DNA from: a virus
IMG/VR virus record: IMGVR_UViG_3300030399_000020
Coordinates: 1 to 51,441 of that record
Length of the DNA stretch: 51,441 nucleotides
Strand: one strand, 5' to 3'
A program made the position numbers and the translations under genes. Position 1 is the stretch's first letter; each line of letters starts with the position of its first letter. Positions 16,809 to 23,771 of the stretch are shown in pieces. The notes beneath the pieces were generated by a model. The model had not been told where the DNA came from and did no database searches. It worked only from the letters and a program-made list of their open reading frames with translations.

Positions 16809-17099
16809 TTACCGCTTCACTTCTTCGCCGGGGAATAGCATCGTTGCGGGCTTGACGAGTCCTCGCTGGTACGCGATCACCAAACGGAATTCTTCCAAGG
16901 TCAGACACCCTTTCAACTGGTTGCATTTACGGCAGGCATCTACGATGTTGCCCGTGCCGCCTGAACCATTGCGGCTCTTCGGCTGTTTGTGGTCACGGGT
17001 TTTCTTCTTCCTGCTCAAGGTCTTCCCGCAGTAGAAGCAGCAGAAGGTAGCCTGTTTACGCATGTGCTGAATTCGCGCTTTCTCGCTTTCGAGCTTCAT
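16809..17099 (-). CDS. HNH endonuclease (96 aa)
   Basis: CFYCGKTL at residues 20-27, a DHKQPKSRNGSGGTGNIVDACRKCNQ-type core (D-H, then N-I-V, then C-x-x-C) and a following K-G give the classical HNH metal-binding nuclease fold. Starts at ATG 17099 with AAGGAG upstream, overlapping the 3' end of the neighbouring HNH gene by 44 bases. Such free-standing genes in phages are usually homing endonucleases. Confidence 0.85.
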   Translation of the reverse strand: MKLESEKARIQHMRKQATFCCFYCGKTLSRKKKTRDHKQPKSRNGSGGTGNIVDACRKCNQLKGCLTLEEFRLVIAYQRGLVKPATMLFPGEEVKR

Positions 17100-17682
17100 A
17101 ACGCTCCTTCAAAGTTTGGAGTAAGCCCGAATCACGAAGCAGAATCATATCCGCGTATGTCAACAGGTTCCGCTTGAGTTGATTGCAAAAGGTGCAACAG
17201 ACGACTAGGTTTTCTTTTTCATACCCTTCATCGTTGTCTACCCTGTCGAGGTTGTAGCCGAATCCTCTACCATCTTTGAGAGCTTCCAGACGTGAATACT
17301 CTCGCCATACAATGCTCCCGTCACAGTAATGACAATCCTTAATTTTTGTGAATGTTAGAAACTCGTCGAACGACAAGAAATTCCAGTCCTTTCGTTTACC
17401 GCCTCTAGCAGGCCCCTTCAAAAGCATCATGCGGTAGACAGCCTCGTAGGGGCGTTTCGTCCATCTTTGGCGAGAACAAACTTTGCAAAGGCCAATCATC
17501 GCTGGCAACTGACACGCTCGTCCCGCTATTTCTCTCTTTTTGCAGTTGGAGCAGAGGAACACATAGCGGCTTTCTAGTGTCTTCTTCCGGCGAGGCCCGT
17601 GGCTGTAAAGTCTCTGTTCGATTCGGATTGCATCTTTAGGATCGAGCCCGATGGTGGGCTGGATTTGGGTTGTGTTAATCAC
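17056..17682 (-). CDS. HNH homing-type endonuclease (208 aa)
   Basis: Starts with GTG in a TAGTG junction with the preceding gene. N-terminal half has two CxxC pairs (CSNC, CKVC: residues about 44-70). The C-terminal half has the HNH core CHYCDG...NLDRVDNDEGYEKEN...CCTFCNQLK, with D-R-V-D-N as the active-site strand and C-x-x-C as structural zinc ligands. Lies next to a second, different HNH gene. Not within an intron that I can see. Confidence 0.85.
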   Translation of the reverse strand: MINTTQIQPTIGLDPKDAIRIEQRLYSHGPRRKKTLESRYVFLCSNCKKREIAGRACQLPAMIGLCKVCSRQRWTKRPYEAVYRMMLLKGPARGGKRKDWNFLSFDEFLTFTKIKDCHYCDGSIVWREYSRLEALKDGRGFGYNLDRVDNDEGYEKENLVVCCTFCNQLKRNLLTYADMILLRDSGLLQTLKERYEARKRESANSAHA

Positions 17683-17906
17683 TAGCTAGACTCCTGACGT
17701 TGAATCGCGTCCATATTGGCTAATACCAAAGCGGCGGACGTAAGGGCGTCCCAAATATGCGTGGGGTCTCCTTCAATCTCGAAATCGGTCGGAGAAAGCA
17801 GTTCGGGGTTGGTTTCGGTAATGCGGACGCGAACATGATTGTGTCCGAGAGCTTCAATGATGACATCGCACTTGTGGTGGATTTCCAGTACAAGCCTCTG
17901 GGACAT
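17682..17906 (-). CDS. Unknown small protein, 74 aa
   Basis: Start taken at ATG 17906, eight bases after GGGAGGG; a GTG at 17933 in the same frame is possible. Starts MSQRLVLEIHHKCDVI and is acidic, mixed alpha/beta. Coupled by TAGTG to the HNH gene downstream. Function unknown. Confidence 0.6.
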   Translation of the reverse strand: MSQRLVLEIHHKCDVIIEALGHNHVRVRITETNPELLSPTDFEIEGDPTHIWDALTSAALVLANMDAIQRQESS

Positions 17907-17954
17907 CAGACCGCCCTCCCGATCCAACCTCACTAATGAATCGGGAAGACGAAA

Positions 17955-18146
17955 TTATAGGCGGTAGGTTACGTAGTCGTTGTAGCCTTCGTTTGGGTCA
18001 AGCTCGTGCAGAGTCGGCCACTTCAAACGACCATCATTCGCAACATGCTGTCGCGTGGCGGCGTCCTTGTTTTTATCATCGTGACCCAACGGCTTTTCAC
18101 AGGGATACCCGTGATGCACTTCGGTGCAGAGAAAAATTGCTCCCAT
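17955..18146 (-). CDS. Unknown small protein with Cys/His cluster (63 aa)
   Basis: ATG 18146 follows AAGGAGGAATAGC, a very strong ribosome binding site overlapping the stop of the previous gene. C-T-E-V-H-H-G-Y-P-C-E and a nearby G-H-D form a possible metal site (residues 7-24), a pattern common in short phage proteins. Function unknown. Confidence 0.65.
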   Translation of the reverse strand: MGAIFLCTEVHHGYPCEKPLGHDDKNKDAATRQHVANDGRLKWPTLHELDPNEGYNDYVTYRL

Positions 18147-18147
18147 G

Positions 18148-18441
18148 CTATTCCTCCTTCTTGTAAAACTTTTTCGCGGCAGCCCATCCCGCCTTAAAAT
18201 CGGGATACTGCATCTTGACACTCAGGTTTGTGTAGCTGCCATATTCGTTGCGATCCAACGTATAATCGTTGAACATGTCCCCCGCCCTGTATTCCTCTTC
18301 GATGTGTTTCTCGAACGCCGCGTGGATCGCTTTGAGTTCTGCGCTCTCTTTACGCACGGATTCTTTTTTCCGCACTACTTTCTCTTTCTTGTGGATGTCT
18401 CTCGTGACGCCGAATTCTACCCAATCCTGTGACTCACTCAT
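18148..18441 (-). CDS. Unknown charged helical protein (97 aa)
   Basis: Starts at ATG 18441 in an ATGA overlap with the upstream gene. Rich in Lys and Glu, probably helical, with aromatic residues near the C-terminus (PDFKAGWAAAKKFYKK), a pattern seen in small phage proteins of unknown role. No membrane segment. Confidence 0.65.
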   Translation of the reverse strand: MSESQDWVEFGVTRDIHKKEKVVRKKESVRKESAELKAIHAAFEKHIEEEYRAGDMFNDYTLDRNEYGSYTNLSVKMQYPDFKAGWAAAKKFYKKEE

Positions 18442-18797
18442 CTGACTTCGCCTCTTTCGAGCTTGTCTCGGAACGCCTGCATCCGTTCTTCGCGTCCGAT
18501 CCAAAGTCGCTGGAAATCTTCCTCGGTGACCTCAGGCCTTACGCACTTCCAAGTCCCGTGGTGATAGATGACATCCTCACCCTTGACCGCCACGAAGCAT
18601 TTCTTACAGGGACCGTAAGCGGCAGGCACGAGCGACATGAATCCCGATTCAACCGCGCAACTCATGGAGCAGAATGCGTGAGAGCCATCCCAATTATCGG
18701 GGACCTCAACGAATCGCTGACCCCGGGGCTCGTCGGGGCGCTCATGGTGGATACGCCGCGACCAGCAGTCCGGGTTAAAGCACGGAACTTTCCTCAT
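18438..18797 (-). CDS. Probable zinc-finger protein, leaderless start (119 aa)
   Basis: Start ATG 18797 lies five bases after a TATTAT element and lacks a ribosome binding site. Cysteines are grouped as CFNPDC (residues 6-11), CSMSC (43-47) and CKKC (63-66), enough for one or two zinc sites; C-terminal third is helical and basic. Function unknown; nucleic-acid binding is plausible. Confidence 0.65.
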   Translation of the reverse strand: MRKVPCFNPDCWSRRIHHERPDEPRGQRFVEVPDNWDGSHAFCSMSCAVESGFMSLVPAAYGPCKKCFVAVKGEDVIYHHGTWKCVRPEVTEEDFQRLWIGREERMQAFRDKLERGEVR

Positions 18798-18812
18798 AGC
18801 CTATAATACCGC
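18798..18812 (-). promoter_or_regulatory. Leaderless-type promoter (GCGGTATTAT)
   Basis: Minus-strand TATTAT at 18808-18803 is five bases before the ATG at 18797. It follows a perfect hairpin at 18834-18865, so one unit appears to end and another to begin here. Confidence 0.65.
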
Positions 18813-18833
18813 ATTTCTTGGGAAATTCTTGTA

Positions 18834-18865
18834 CTCAAAATGGGTACGATTGTACCCATTTTGAG
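18834..18865. terminator. Perfect 14-bp inverted repeat, probable terminator
   Basis: CTCAAAATGGGTAC, four-base loop, then the exact complement. It lies six bases after the stop of the minus-strand gene at 18872-19198 and before the promoter of the next gene. There is no long U-run, so it may be a weak terminator, an mRNA-stabilising hairpin or an operator. Confidence 0.55.
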
Positions 18866-18871
18866 AGCAGC

Positions 18872-19198
18872 TTAGCGGGCGTCGAACCCGATGTTCACTG
18901 CCGTCGTCTTCAACGAGTCGGGGATGATCGGTGTGCGGTGCAGGGACATGGGATCGACTGTCAGTGCTTCCTTGGGTACGACCACCTTCTTGATGGTGAT
19001 ACGCGGGCGCACCGTCGTCCTGTTCTCAACCTTCACTTCGACAGGCTGGAAGACTACGGGAGCGGGCGTCACGGTGACCTGAACGGACTTACGTGTGGAC
19101 AACATGAGGGCACTGGCTACGACAGCGATGGCGAGGATCGCCGTTGGGAGCAGGCCCAGATTGATGCTGATGCTGTTATCGGGAGAGTTGTAGTTCAT
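18872..19198 (-). CDS. Single-pass membrane protein, unknown (108 aa)
   Basis: GAGGAAACC precedes ATG 19198. Residues about 13-33 are a single membrane helix (LGLLPTAILAIAVVASALML) followed by a positively charged flank, then a Val/Thr/Pro-rich tail with no cysteine. The tail is probably outside the cytoplasm if the N-terminus is inside. An accessory lysis or envelope protein is possible. Confidence 0.6.
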   Translation of the reverse strand: MNYNSPDNSISINLGLLPTAILAIAVVASALMLSTRKSVQVTVTPAPVVFQPVEVKVENRTTVRPRITIKKVVVPKEALTVDPMSLHRTPIIPDSLKTTAVNIGFDAR

Positions 19199-19210
19199 GG
19201 TTTCCTCTTT

Positions 19211-19528
19211 TTAAGCGAGTATGGCGTAAGCCATATCGAGATGTTCATCACGCTTCCTCTTGCTTTTCCACGTCGCACGGCAGTGGGCGGGATTGCAGTA
19301 GTAACGCCCTTGATGCCTGAAATAGTAGCGGTTGTCAACGCAGCCCGTGCGCTTGTAATACTGGATTGGGCTCTCGTTCTTCCGACGCGGCGGGCGGTAG
19401 ACGGTGTACAGCGAACTGTTGCCGTTAACTACGACAATGCTTTCCCCCGCCTTTAATTCGGACGCCTTGACTCGGCGGTTGCCGCCTAAGCGGTAGGTTC
19501 CATCCCCGTCATTGTAACTCAAACTCAT
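19211..19528 (-). CDS. Unknown basic protein with CHxxC-type site (105 aa)
   Basis: ATGA overlap with the upstream gene. N-terminal half beta-rich (YRLGGNRRVKASELKAGESIVVV); C-terminal half has YYCNPAHCRATWKSKRKRDEH with C/H residues spaced as in a small zinc finger and many basic residues, suggesting nucleic-acid binding. No named family. Confidence 0.65.
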   Translation of the reverse strand: MSLSYNDGDGTYRLGGNRRVKASELKAGESIVVVNGNSSLYTVYRPPRRKNESPIQYYKRTGCVDNRYYFRHQGRYYCNPAHCRATWKSKRKRDEHLDMAYAILA

Positions 19529-19719
19529 CGTGGCACAATCTTCATCGGCGGAACGATGGGCATCAACTTATCGAACTGTGCCCGCACGCCCAAATGGTCG
19601 GCGAGTCCGATTATCATCAGGCTCACTTCTAAATCCACCTTGCCCTGACTCTTGAAGTCCTTCAACAGGAGAAGCGCCAACGCGATTTCTTCTTTGCCAG
19701 CTTCGGATAACTCTCTCAC
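19525..19719 (-). CDS. Small helical protein, unknown (64 aa)
   Basis: GTG start overlaps the stop of the peptidase gene (GTGA). Helical, leucine-rich (EEIALALLLLKDFKSQGKVDLEV), not a membrane segment because of spaced charges. Its tight coupling to a secreted peptidase gene might point to a lysis-cassette role, but nothing in the sequence shows it. Confidence 0.6.
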   Translation of the reverse strand: MRELSEAGKEEIALALLLLKDFKSQGKVDLEVSLMIIGLADHLGVRAQFDKLMPIVPPMKIVPR

Positions 19720-20435
19720 TGCGGCGGCTCCTCTTCGGGTATCGTATCGACCGTCACGGGCGACTCAATCAATTGTACACCAGAATTGCCGTTTGGGTAA
19801 TCCCCATTGACAACAATGTGGAAACAGGGTTGCTTGAGTTCCTCTTCGACGATCACCAGCCCCAACGCATGGTAGTATTCGAGCCTGAATTCCAACCAAC
19901 GAATCTGTTCGCCAGTCAACGGTCGGCGGGCGATGTCTACGGCGATGCCCGCTATATGGACCGATTCGAGTTCCCCGTGCGCGGGGGCGGCGTTCTTGTT
20001 CCACCGTATGAGGCTCCGTTGAACCTTGACCGTTCGGACGGCCGAGTCTATGAGAAGGGGCTGGTGGTATTCCCGGTAGAAAGCATCGCTCAGATCGAGC
20101 AGGAAGGCGGCGACCCATGGGCGGCAATACCGCCGCTTCGGGTCCAGCCGCTTATCCACCGCCAAACTGACACTCAGGGGCAGGGGCACCAATTCTTCTC
20201 GCTCCACCGCCGCCGACAACGCTGTGTTGTCCGCATACCGCTCAAGTCCTAGACGGTTAGCCTCGGCATTCTGGAGCACGAGGGATTCATGGGAGGGCGG
20301 GAATGCGCGATAGGGGAGGGGCTTAGGCTTACGCTTGTGCTTGGAGTGGGCGGCGGCGACAGGGCGAACCGATTGCAGGGCACCAGCAAATGGCACCAGC
20401 GACAGGAGCACGAGCAACGTTAGGCCGCGTCTCAA
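19716..20435 (-). CDS. Secreted M15/DUF5715-like peptidase, candidate endolysin (239 aa)
   Basis: Starts with TTG (frame TTG-AGA-CGC) nine bases after GGAGG. Residues 1-29 are a signal peptide (RR, hydrophobic core, VAAA cleavage-like end). Residues about 85-215 match the DUF5715/peptidase M15-like fold: LLIDSAVRTVKVQ, then SVHIAGIAVDIA (H160, D167), the acidic stretch VIVEEEL and CFHIVV (H206), which would supply the zinc ligands and catalytic acid. Such enzymes cut peptide bonds in peptidoglycan. In a phage it is the best endolysin candidate here. I recall DUF5715 proteins as common in Acidobacteriota, which weakly hints at the host. Confidence 0.65.
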   Translation of the reverse strand: MRRGLTLLVLLSLVPFAGALQSVRPVAAAHSKHKRKPKPLPYRAFPPSHESLVLQNAEANRLGLERYADNTALSAAVEREELVPLPLSVSLAVDKRLDPKRRYCRPWVAAFLLDLSDAFYREYHQPLLIDSAVRTVKVQRSLIRWNKNAAPAHGELESVHIAGIAVDIARRPLTGEQIRWLEFRLEYYHALGLVIVEEELKQPCFHIVVNGDYPNGNSGVQLIESPVTVDTIPEEEPPQ

Positions 20436-20454
20436 ACTGGCTGACCTCCAGCGC

Positions 20455-20676
20455 CTACGCGATTCCGTGTTTCAGAACGTAGGCGACAACTTCTTCTGGG
20501 GCTATTCTACCATCGGCGGTGCCGTTTTGGATATGAATTACTGAAATATCTTTGGCTGCTTCTCGGTAAGCGTCGAACGAGGCTTCAACCCACTTACCAC
20601 TGGGCGGGATGATCGCAACTGTGTGGTTTCCAACGAGATAGGTGTAGTTTTTCTTGCCGATCTGTATCCGGTACAT
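20455..20676 (-). CDS. Unknown protein, 73 aa
   Basis: AGGAGGAAC precedes ATG 20676. Beta-rich first half (MYRIQIGKKNYTYLVGNHTVAIIPP), helical second half. No membrane segment or metal site. Function unknown. Confidence 0.65.
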   Translation of the reverse strand: MYRIQIGKKNYTYLVGNHTVAIIPPSGKWVEASFDAYREAAKDISVIHIQNGTADGRIAPEEVVAYVLKHGIA

Positions 20677-20708
20677 GTTCCTCCTGAAGCGGTCAGAGAT
20701 CGGAGGGC

Positions 20709-21140
20709 TTAAAAACCTCCCTCTAGTTTAATACCGAGATATTGCAGGACGGCTAGGAGTAGGGCGGGATTCTTTTCAAAATGCCCCAACAAAGCATTGC
20801 AGGAAATACACAACAGGCCGCGAACTTCACCCGTCTCATGGTTGTGATCTACGCATAGGCGCTTGCGCTTTTTACACATGGCGCAGCGGTGGTTTTGTTT
20901 TCGTAGCAACTCTTGGTATTTTTCTTCGGAGATGCCATAGTGCCATTTACGCATGTAACGCGAGATTTTGTCCTTATTTCGACCCCTGTAGGCACCATTC
21001 CCCTTGGCGGTACAGGCAAGACAGTGATTCGCTTTCCCGCTAAGGGTTGCTCGGTTATTTCCGAACAAGGCTAGGGTCAACCACGCTTCGCAGGCGGGAC
21101 ACCATTTCTCCTTGTCGTTGAATTTTCGGTTACGTCCCAC
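20709..21140 (-). CDS. HNH nuclease, recombination endonuclease VII type (143 aa)
   Basis: Residues about 70-143 follow the endonuclease VII (T4 gp49-like) pattern: YGISEEKYQELLRKQNHRCAMC, VDHNHETGEVRGLLCISCN, LGHFEKNP. D-H-N-H is the active site; two CxxC pairs bind zinc. An extra N-terminal zinc ribbon (CPAC...CLAC) precedes it. Such proteins may resolve branched DNA or act as homing endonucleases. Start taken as GTG 21140 after AGAGGAAGG; an upstream ATG (21194) would run out of frame through the small membrane gene. Confidence 0.8.
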   Translation of the reverse strand: MGRNRKFNDKEKWCPACEAWLTLALFGNNRATLSGKANHCLACTAKGNGAYRGRNKDKISRYMRKWHYGISEEKYQELLRKQNHRCAMCKKRKRLCVDHNHETGEVRGLLCISCNALLGHFEKNPALLLAVLQYLGIKLEGGF

Positions 21141-21297
21141 TAAAGACCTTCCTCTTGAATGATACCGCAAACAGCAGGAAAATCCCCACGGCAAACTCTG
21201 GCGACCCCATAAACGAGCCGAGAATGAACCCGATGATCCACCCCATCGCGTTGAACACGAGCAGCTTTACGATGAATGCGGTCATGGGGTAGTCCAT
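21130..21297 (-). CDS. Small membrane protein (55 aa)
   Basis: Two hydrophobic segments at about residues 6-28 and 31-46, with a basic C-terminal tail (FKRKVFSGT). Start ATG 21297; an internal ATG at 21285 is an alternative. Overlaps the HNH gene by 11 bases. Holin-like by size and topology, with a peptidase gene about 700 bases downstream, but unproven. Confidence 0.5.
   Translation of the reverse strand: MDYPMTAFIVKLLVFNAMGWIIGFILGSFMGSPEFAVGIFLLFAVSFKRKVFSGT
21141..21168 (-). promoter_or_regulatory. Candidate internal promoter for the endonuclease VII-like gene
   Basis: Minus strand GCGGTATCAT lies 18 bases before the GTG start, with AGAGGAAGG between them. The element lies inside the 3' end of the membrane protein gene. 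It belongs to the leadered class of GTATnAT elements. Confidence 0.4.
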
Positions 21298-21371
21298 AAA
21301 GTGTTGAAAACAAGCCTAATATAGTTGCATATTCCTATCGTTTCCGCCCCGCTTTTGGGTATAATAGCGAC
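21298..21371. promoter_or_regulatory. Divergent promoter region, strong rightward leaderless promoter
   Basis: Rightward: CCTATCG (21334-21340), 19 bases, TATAAT (21360-21365), AGCGAC, ATG at 21372, identical in -10-to-ATG sequence and spacing to the promoter at 3683-3720. Leftward: CTATATTAGG about 20 bases before ATG 21297 is a candidate -10. The motif GTTGAAAACAAG (21303-21314) is the reverse complement of 3739-3750. Confidence 0.7.
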
Positions 21372-22139
21372 ATGGAAACCGAAGACAAGCAGATCGAATT
21401 GCAGAAGTTCACCGACGCCCAAGTCATCCTGCAATACCTCTTTGGCGGCAAGAGCACGTTCACTCTCCAGAGTGTAGCATCTGGTGAGCGTTTCACCTAC
21501 AAGATTTCGGAATCCGCAAAGCGGGCGGGCGACAACCGTCCTCCAGTCTTCTTCGTCTCGGTCCTCACTGGACCCGACAACAGCGACAATTTCAGTTTCG
21601 TCGGCACCATCTTCGAGCGCAAGACCTTCAAGTTCAGCCCCAAGGCGGGGTATCGCGTGGACAGCCCCTCAGTGAAGGCGTTCTCGTGGGCGTTCTCGAA
21701 CTTCGTCGGCAACATCGTACCGGACAAACTCGAATTCTGGCCCTCGTCACACTGCGCTCGGTGCGGTCGCAAGCTGACAGTTCCGACCTCGGTGCACAAC
21801 GGCTTCGGTCCTGAGTGCATCACCAAGGTCGGCGTGGGCATGAACAATCAGCCTCTCAACAAACAAGCGGCGAGCGCCGAGGCATTCTCGGCGGCGGGCG
21901 GCACGCAGAACCCGTTGTTCCAGCAGGCGGCTACTCGACTGACGGACAGTTACAAGGTCGGTCATGTGGATGCCGATGCCGAGATTCGCCGCATGGTCAA
22001 CGCTCTTCGCAGCTTCTCCCCTGAGAACTTCACCATGGACGGCGAAATGACTCAGCAGGAAGCCACGAATTTCTGGTTCAAGCGTTACAAAAAGCAGCCC
22101 TTAACCTCTGCGGAACTCGCAGAAATGGAGGCCCGTTAA
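21372..22139 (+). CDS. DUF6011-like zinc protein, leaderless (255 aa)
   Basis: Begins at the A expected to be +1 of the TATAAT promoter. The centre has CARCGRKLTVPTSVHNGFGPEC (C-x-x-C...G-x-G-P-x-C), the signature of DUF6011-type small zinc domains common in phages and mobile elements. Residues 1-120 are a beta-rich region with many lysines and aromatic residues; the C-terminus is helical. Role unknown; first gene of an operon with a pilin and several small proteins. Confidence 0.7.
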   Translation: METEDKQIELQKFTDAQVILQYLFGGKSTFTLQSVASGERFTYKISESAKRAGDNRPPVFFVSVLTGPDNSDNFSFVGTIFERKTFKFSPKAGYRVDSPSVKAFSWAFSNFVGNIVPDKLEFWPSSHCARCGRKLTVPTSVHNGFGPECITKVGVGMNNQPLNKQAASAEAFSAAGGTQNPLFQQAATRLTDSYKVGHVDADAEIRRMVNALRSFSPENFTMDGEMTQQEATNFWFKRYKKQPLTSAELAEMEAR

Positions 22140-22141
22140 TC

Positions 22142-22300
22142 ATGAAGTCCCTCTGGAATGATGAACGCGGACAGGATGTAGTCGAGTATGCGGTGATGTT
22201 GGCCGTGATGCTCGTGATCGTGATCGGCGTAATTCGGCTGATCGGCAGCAACGCCAGCAACGTGTTCAGCCAGATCGGTAGCAAGATCGGCAGTCAGTAA
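22142..22300 (+). CDS. Flp/Fap-type (type IVb) pilin-like protein (52 aa)
   Basis: Full Flp-pilin layout: charged N-terminus WNDERG, then the prepilin-like cleavage site G-Q-D-V-V-E-Y with Glu at +5 and Tyr at +6, then a hydrophobic helix (VMLAVMLVIVIGVIRLIG) and a Ser/Gly/Asn tail with SNVFSQIGSKI. Length is as usual for Flp pilins (about 50-60). Flp pilins are processed by a TadV-type prepilin peptidase and assembled by Tad machinery, neither of which is in the window. In a phage operon it may be a host-derived gene altering host pili or a membrane peptide reusing the fold. A spurious match is possible, as short hydrophobic peptides can look alike, but the GxxxxEY motif is specific. Confidence 0.65.
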   Translation: MKSLWNDERGQDVVEYAVMLAVMLVIVIGVIRLIGSNASNVFSQIGSKIGSQ

Positions 22301-22322
22301 ATTTGCAGTTCAGGAGATCACC

Positions 22323-22637
22323 ATGACATACAAGGGAATGGAATTCGCCAGCAGCGTTACCGAAGACAGAGCGCAGTTTTCGGCGGGCAGCACACTCCAA
22401 CTTGCCCCGCACATTTCCGACCGGGTGAAAGAGGCGTTGAACGCCCTGCCAATTTTCCAAGGTGCGGAAATGCACGAGTTGATGGCGGAAGCCGAAGCGA
22501 AGATGGGCGGCAAGCGCAAGGTCAGCGACCGCTTCACAGCGATGCTGGTGATCGCCGGAACCCGCGACCTGAACCACCCCGCGTTGCAGCGCAAGCGTGT
22601 TACGCGGGACGTTGGAATGCCACAGTACGCAAAGTAG
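22323..22637 (+). CDS. Unknown protein, 104 aa
   Basis: AGGAGATCACC precedes ATG 22323. Largely helical, basic C-terminus (QRKRVTRDVGMPQYAK), no cysteine, no membrane segment. In the pilin operon. Function unknown. Confidence 0.65.
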   Translation: MTYKGMEFASSVTEDRAQFSAGSTLQLAPHISDRVKEALNALPIFQGAEMHELMAEAEAKMGGKRKVSDRFTAMLVIAGTRDLNHPALQRKRVTRDVGMPQYAK

Positions 22638-22674
22638 TTGCAGTCGTCCGATTCTAGTTGTGGAGAAAATTCAA

Positions 22675-22845
22675 ATGGGTACACGCAAGGTGAGAGACAA
22701 ATGGGGTCGTGAAATTGCGATCTACAACGACAACGGATTCTACATCGCGATGCATGGCGGTGTGCAGGTTGCCGCAGGCACGAATGAGCAGGTGACGTTG
22801 TGGTTGACTCGGACGGCGGACCCAATTTCGACTTCGACTTTCTAG
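22675..22845 (+). CDS. Small basic protein, unknown (56 aa)
   Basis: Start at ATG 22675 with GGAGAAAATTCAA. Sequence MGTRKVRDKWGREIAIYNDNG and following strand-forming residues suggest a small beta domain. A longer frame from 22597 has no support. Function unknown. Confidence 0.6.
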   Translation: MGTRKVRDKWGREIAIYNDNGFYIAMHGGVQVAAGTNEQVTLWLTRTADPISTSTF

Positions 22846-22854
22846 GGGGTTGTC

Positions 22855-23019
22855 ATGAACGGACTTCTGTTACCACTGTTGCTGGTTCTCCTGAATGTGC
22901 TAGTATTCATCAGGATCAAGGCGTACAGGACGTTTCTCGAATTCCTGCCGCTCCTCCTCCTGATCGTGGTCTTCGCCGCCGAATGGCGAGATCGATTCGT
23001 GGCTTGGAGAGTGCTGTGA
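22855..23019 (+). CDS. Small membrane protein, two helices (54 aa)
   Basis: Two hydrophobic stretches, about residues 3-19 and 28-42, separated by RIKAYRTFLEF. Ends GTGA-overlapping the next gene. GGGGGT precedes the start. Function unknown; size and topology are compatible with a holin. Confidence 0.6.
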   Translation: MNGLLLPLLLVLLNVLVFIRIKAYRTFLEFLPLLLLIVVFAAEWRDRFVAWRVL

Positions 23020-23234
23020 ACTTGGACCTCTTCACTTACGACGTGTACTGGTCGCCTGAGGGTCGCTGCATAGCGACTGTGTTGGCTCTCACCGCACAAA
23101 AAGCCATACGGAAGGCACCGAAGCCCTATCGCAAGTATCTGGGCGAAATGTACGCCTATCGCGTCCTTCGCCCCAAAGAACAGTGCAACGGGGAATGGAA
23201 TTGCAACCGTCACGCGGAGCATAGAAACCGATGA
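23016..23234 (+). CDS. Unknown protein, GTG start (72 aa)
   Basis: GTG at 23016 overlaps the preceding stop (GTGA). The frame extends upstream to 22800 but those codons belong to other genes. Basic, aromatic N-terminal strands, a CNGEWNCNRH element near the end that could bind a metal. Function unknown. Confidence 0.6.
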   Translation: MNLDLFTYDVYWSPEGRCIATVLALTAQKAIRKAPKPYRKYLGEMYAYRVLRPKEQCNGEWNCNRHAEHRNR

Positions 23235-23626
23235 AACGTTCTCCTCTCAAAAAGCAATTGAAAGCCAAAGCTGCCCGGAGCCGGGAGCGAGTCGCCAAGG
23301 GGCGCAATCGTAAGCTGGTGATCGGCGACGTGACCTTCACGTACTTCATTGGCAGAGCGTTCACCGACATCCGTGGGCCGCAGGAGAAGTGGTTGGTCGG
23401 ACACTGGACGATGAACAAGATGACGCAGGAGCAGTACGAAGACTTCCCCACGGCGAGCGTGGAGACGGGTTGCTTCTGCATGACCTGCGATTGCGGGGGC
23501 TGGCACCGCGACTCCTCACTGTGCATTACCCCAAGCAAGATTCGTGAATTCCTGATCGCTCACGGTGCCTCAACAAAGCTGGCGATGTCTCCAGCACGTA
23601 GGTCGCGAAAGTATGGGGCTGCCTAA
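23231..23626 (+). CDS. Probable zinc-binding protein with basic N-terminus (131 aa)
   Basis: ATGA overlap with the preceding gene. Residues 1-28 are strongly basic. The middle contains CFCMTCDCGGWHRDSSLC, a dense Cys/His cluster for one zinc ion. The rest is mixed alpha/beta, no known catalytic motif. Likely nucleic-acid binding. Function unknown. Confidence 0.65.
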   Translation: MKRSPLKKQLKAKAARSRERVAKGRNRKLVIGDVTFTYFIGRAFTDIRGPQEKWLVGHWTMNKMTQEQYEDFPTASVETGCFCMTCDCGGWHRDSSLCITPSKIREFLIAHGASTKLAMSPARRSRKYGAA

Positions 23627-23771
23627 CGTTCGTAGCCAGTTCTTGTGGTGGTGTGGGACGGCATCGGCGGTTGGTCTGATCGTAGCGTGGTTCGGATACC
23701 ACGCGAAGCCCGAGACACTCGGGTTCTGGTTGGTGGTGATGATTGTATTCTACGAAGGAGCATTCGAATGA
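23613..23771 (+). CDS. Small membrane protein (52 aa)
   Basis: Starts at ATG 23613 inside the 3' end of the preceding gene in another phase. Two predicted membrane helices: residues about 12-28 and 34-49. An upstream in-frame ATG (23565) would overlap the preceding gene more deeply. The second small two-helix membrane peptide in this operon. Function unknown. Confidence 0.55.
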   Translation: MGLPNVRSQFLWWCGTASAVGLIVAWFGYHAKPETLGFWLVVMIVFYEGAFE

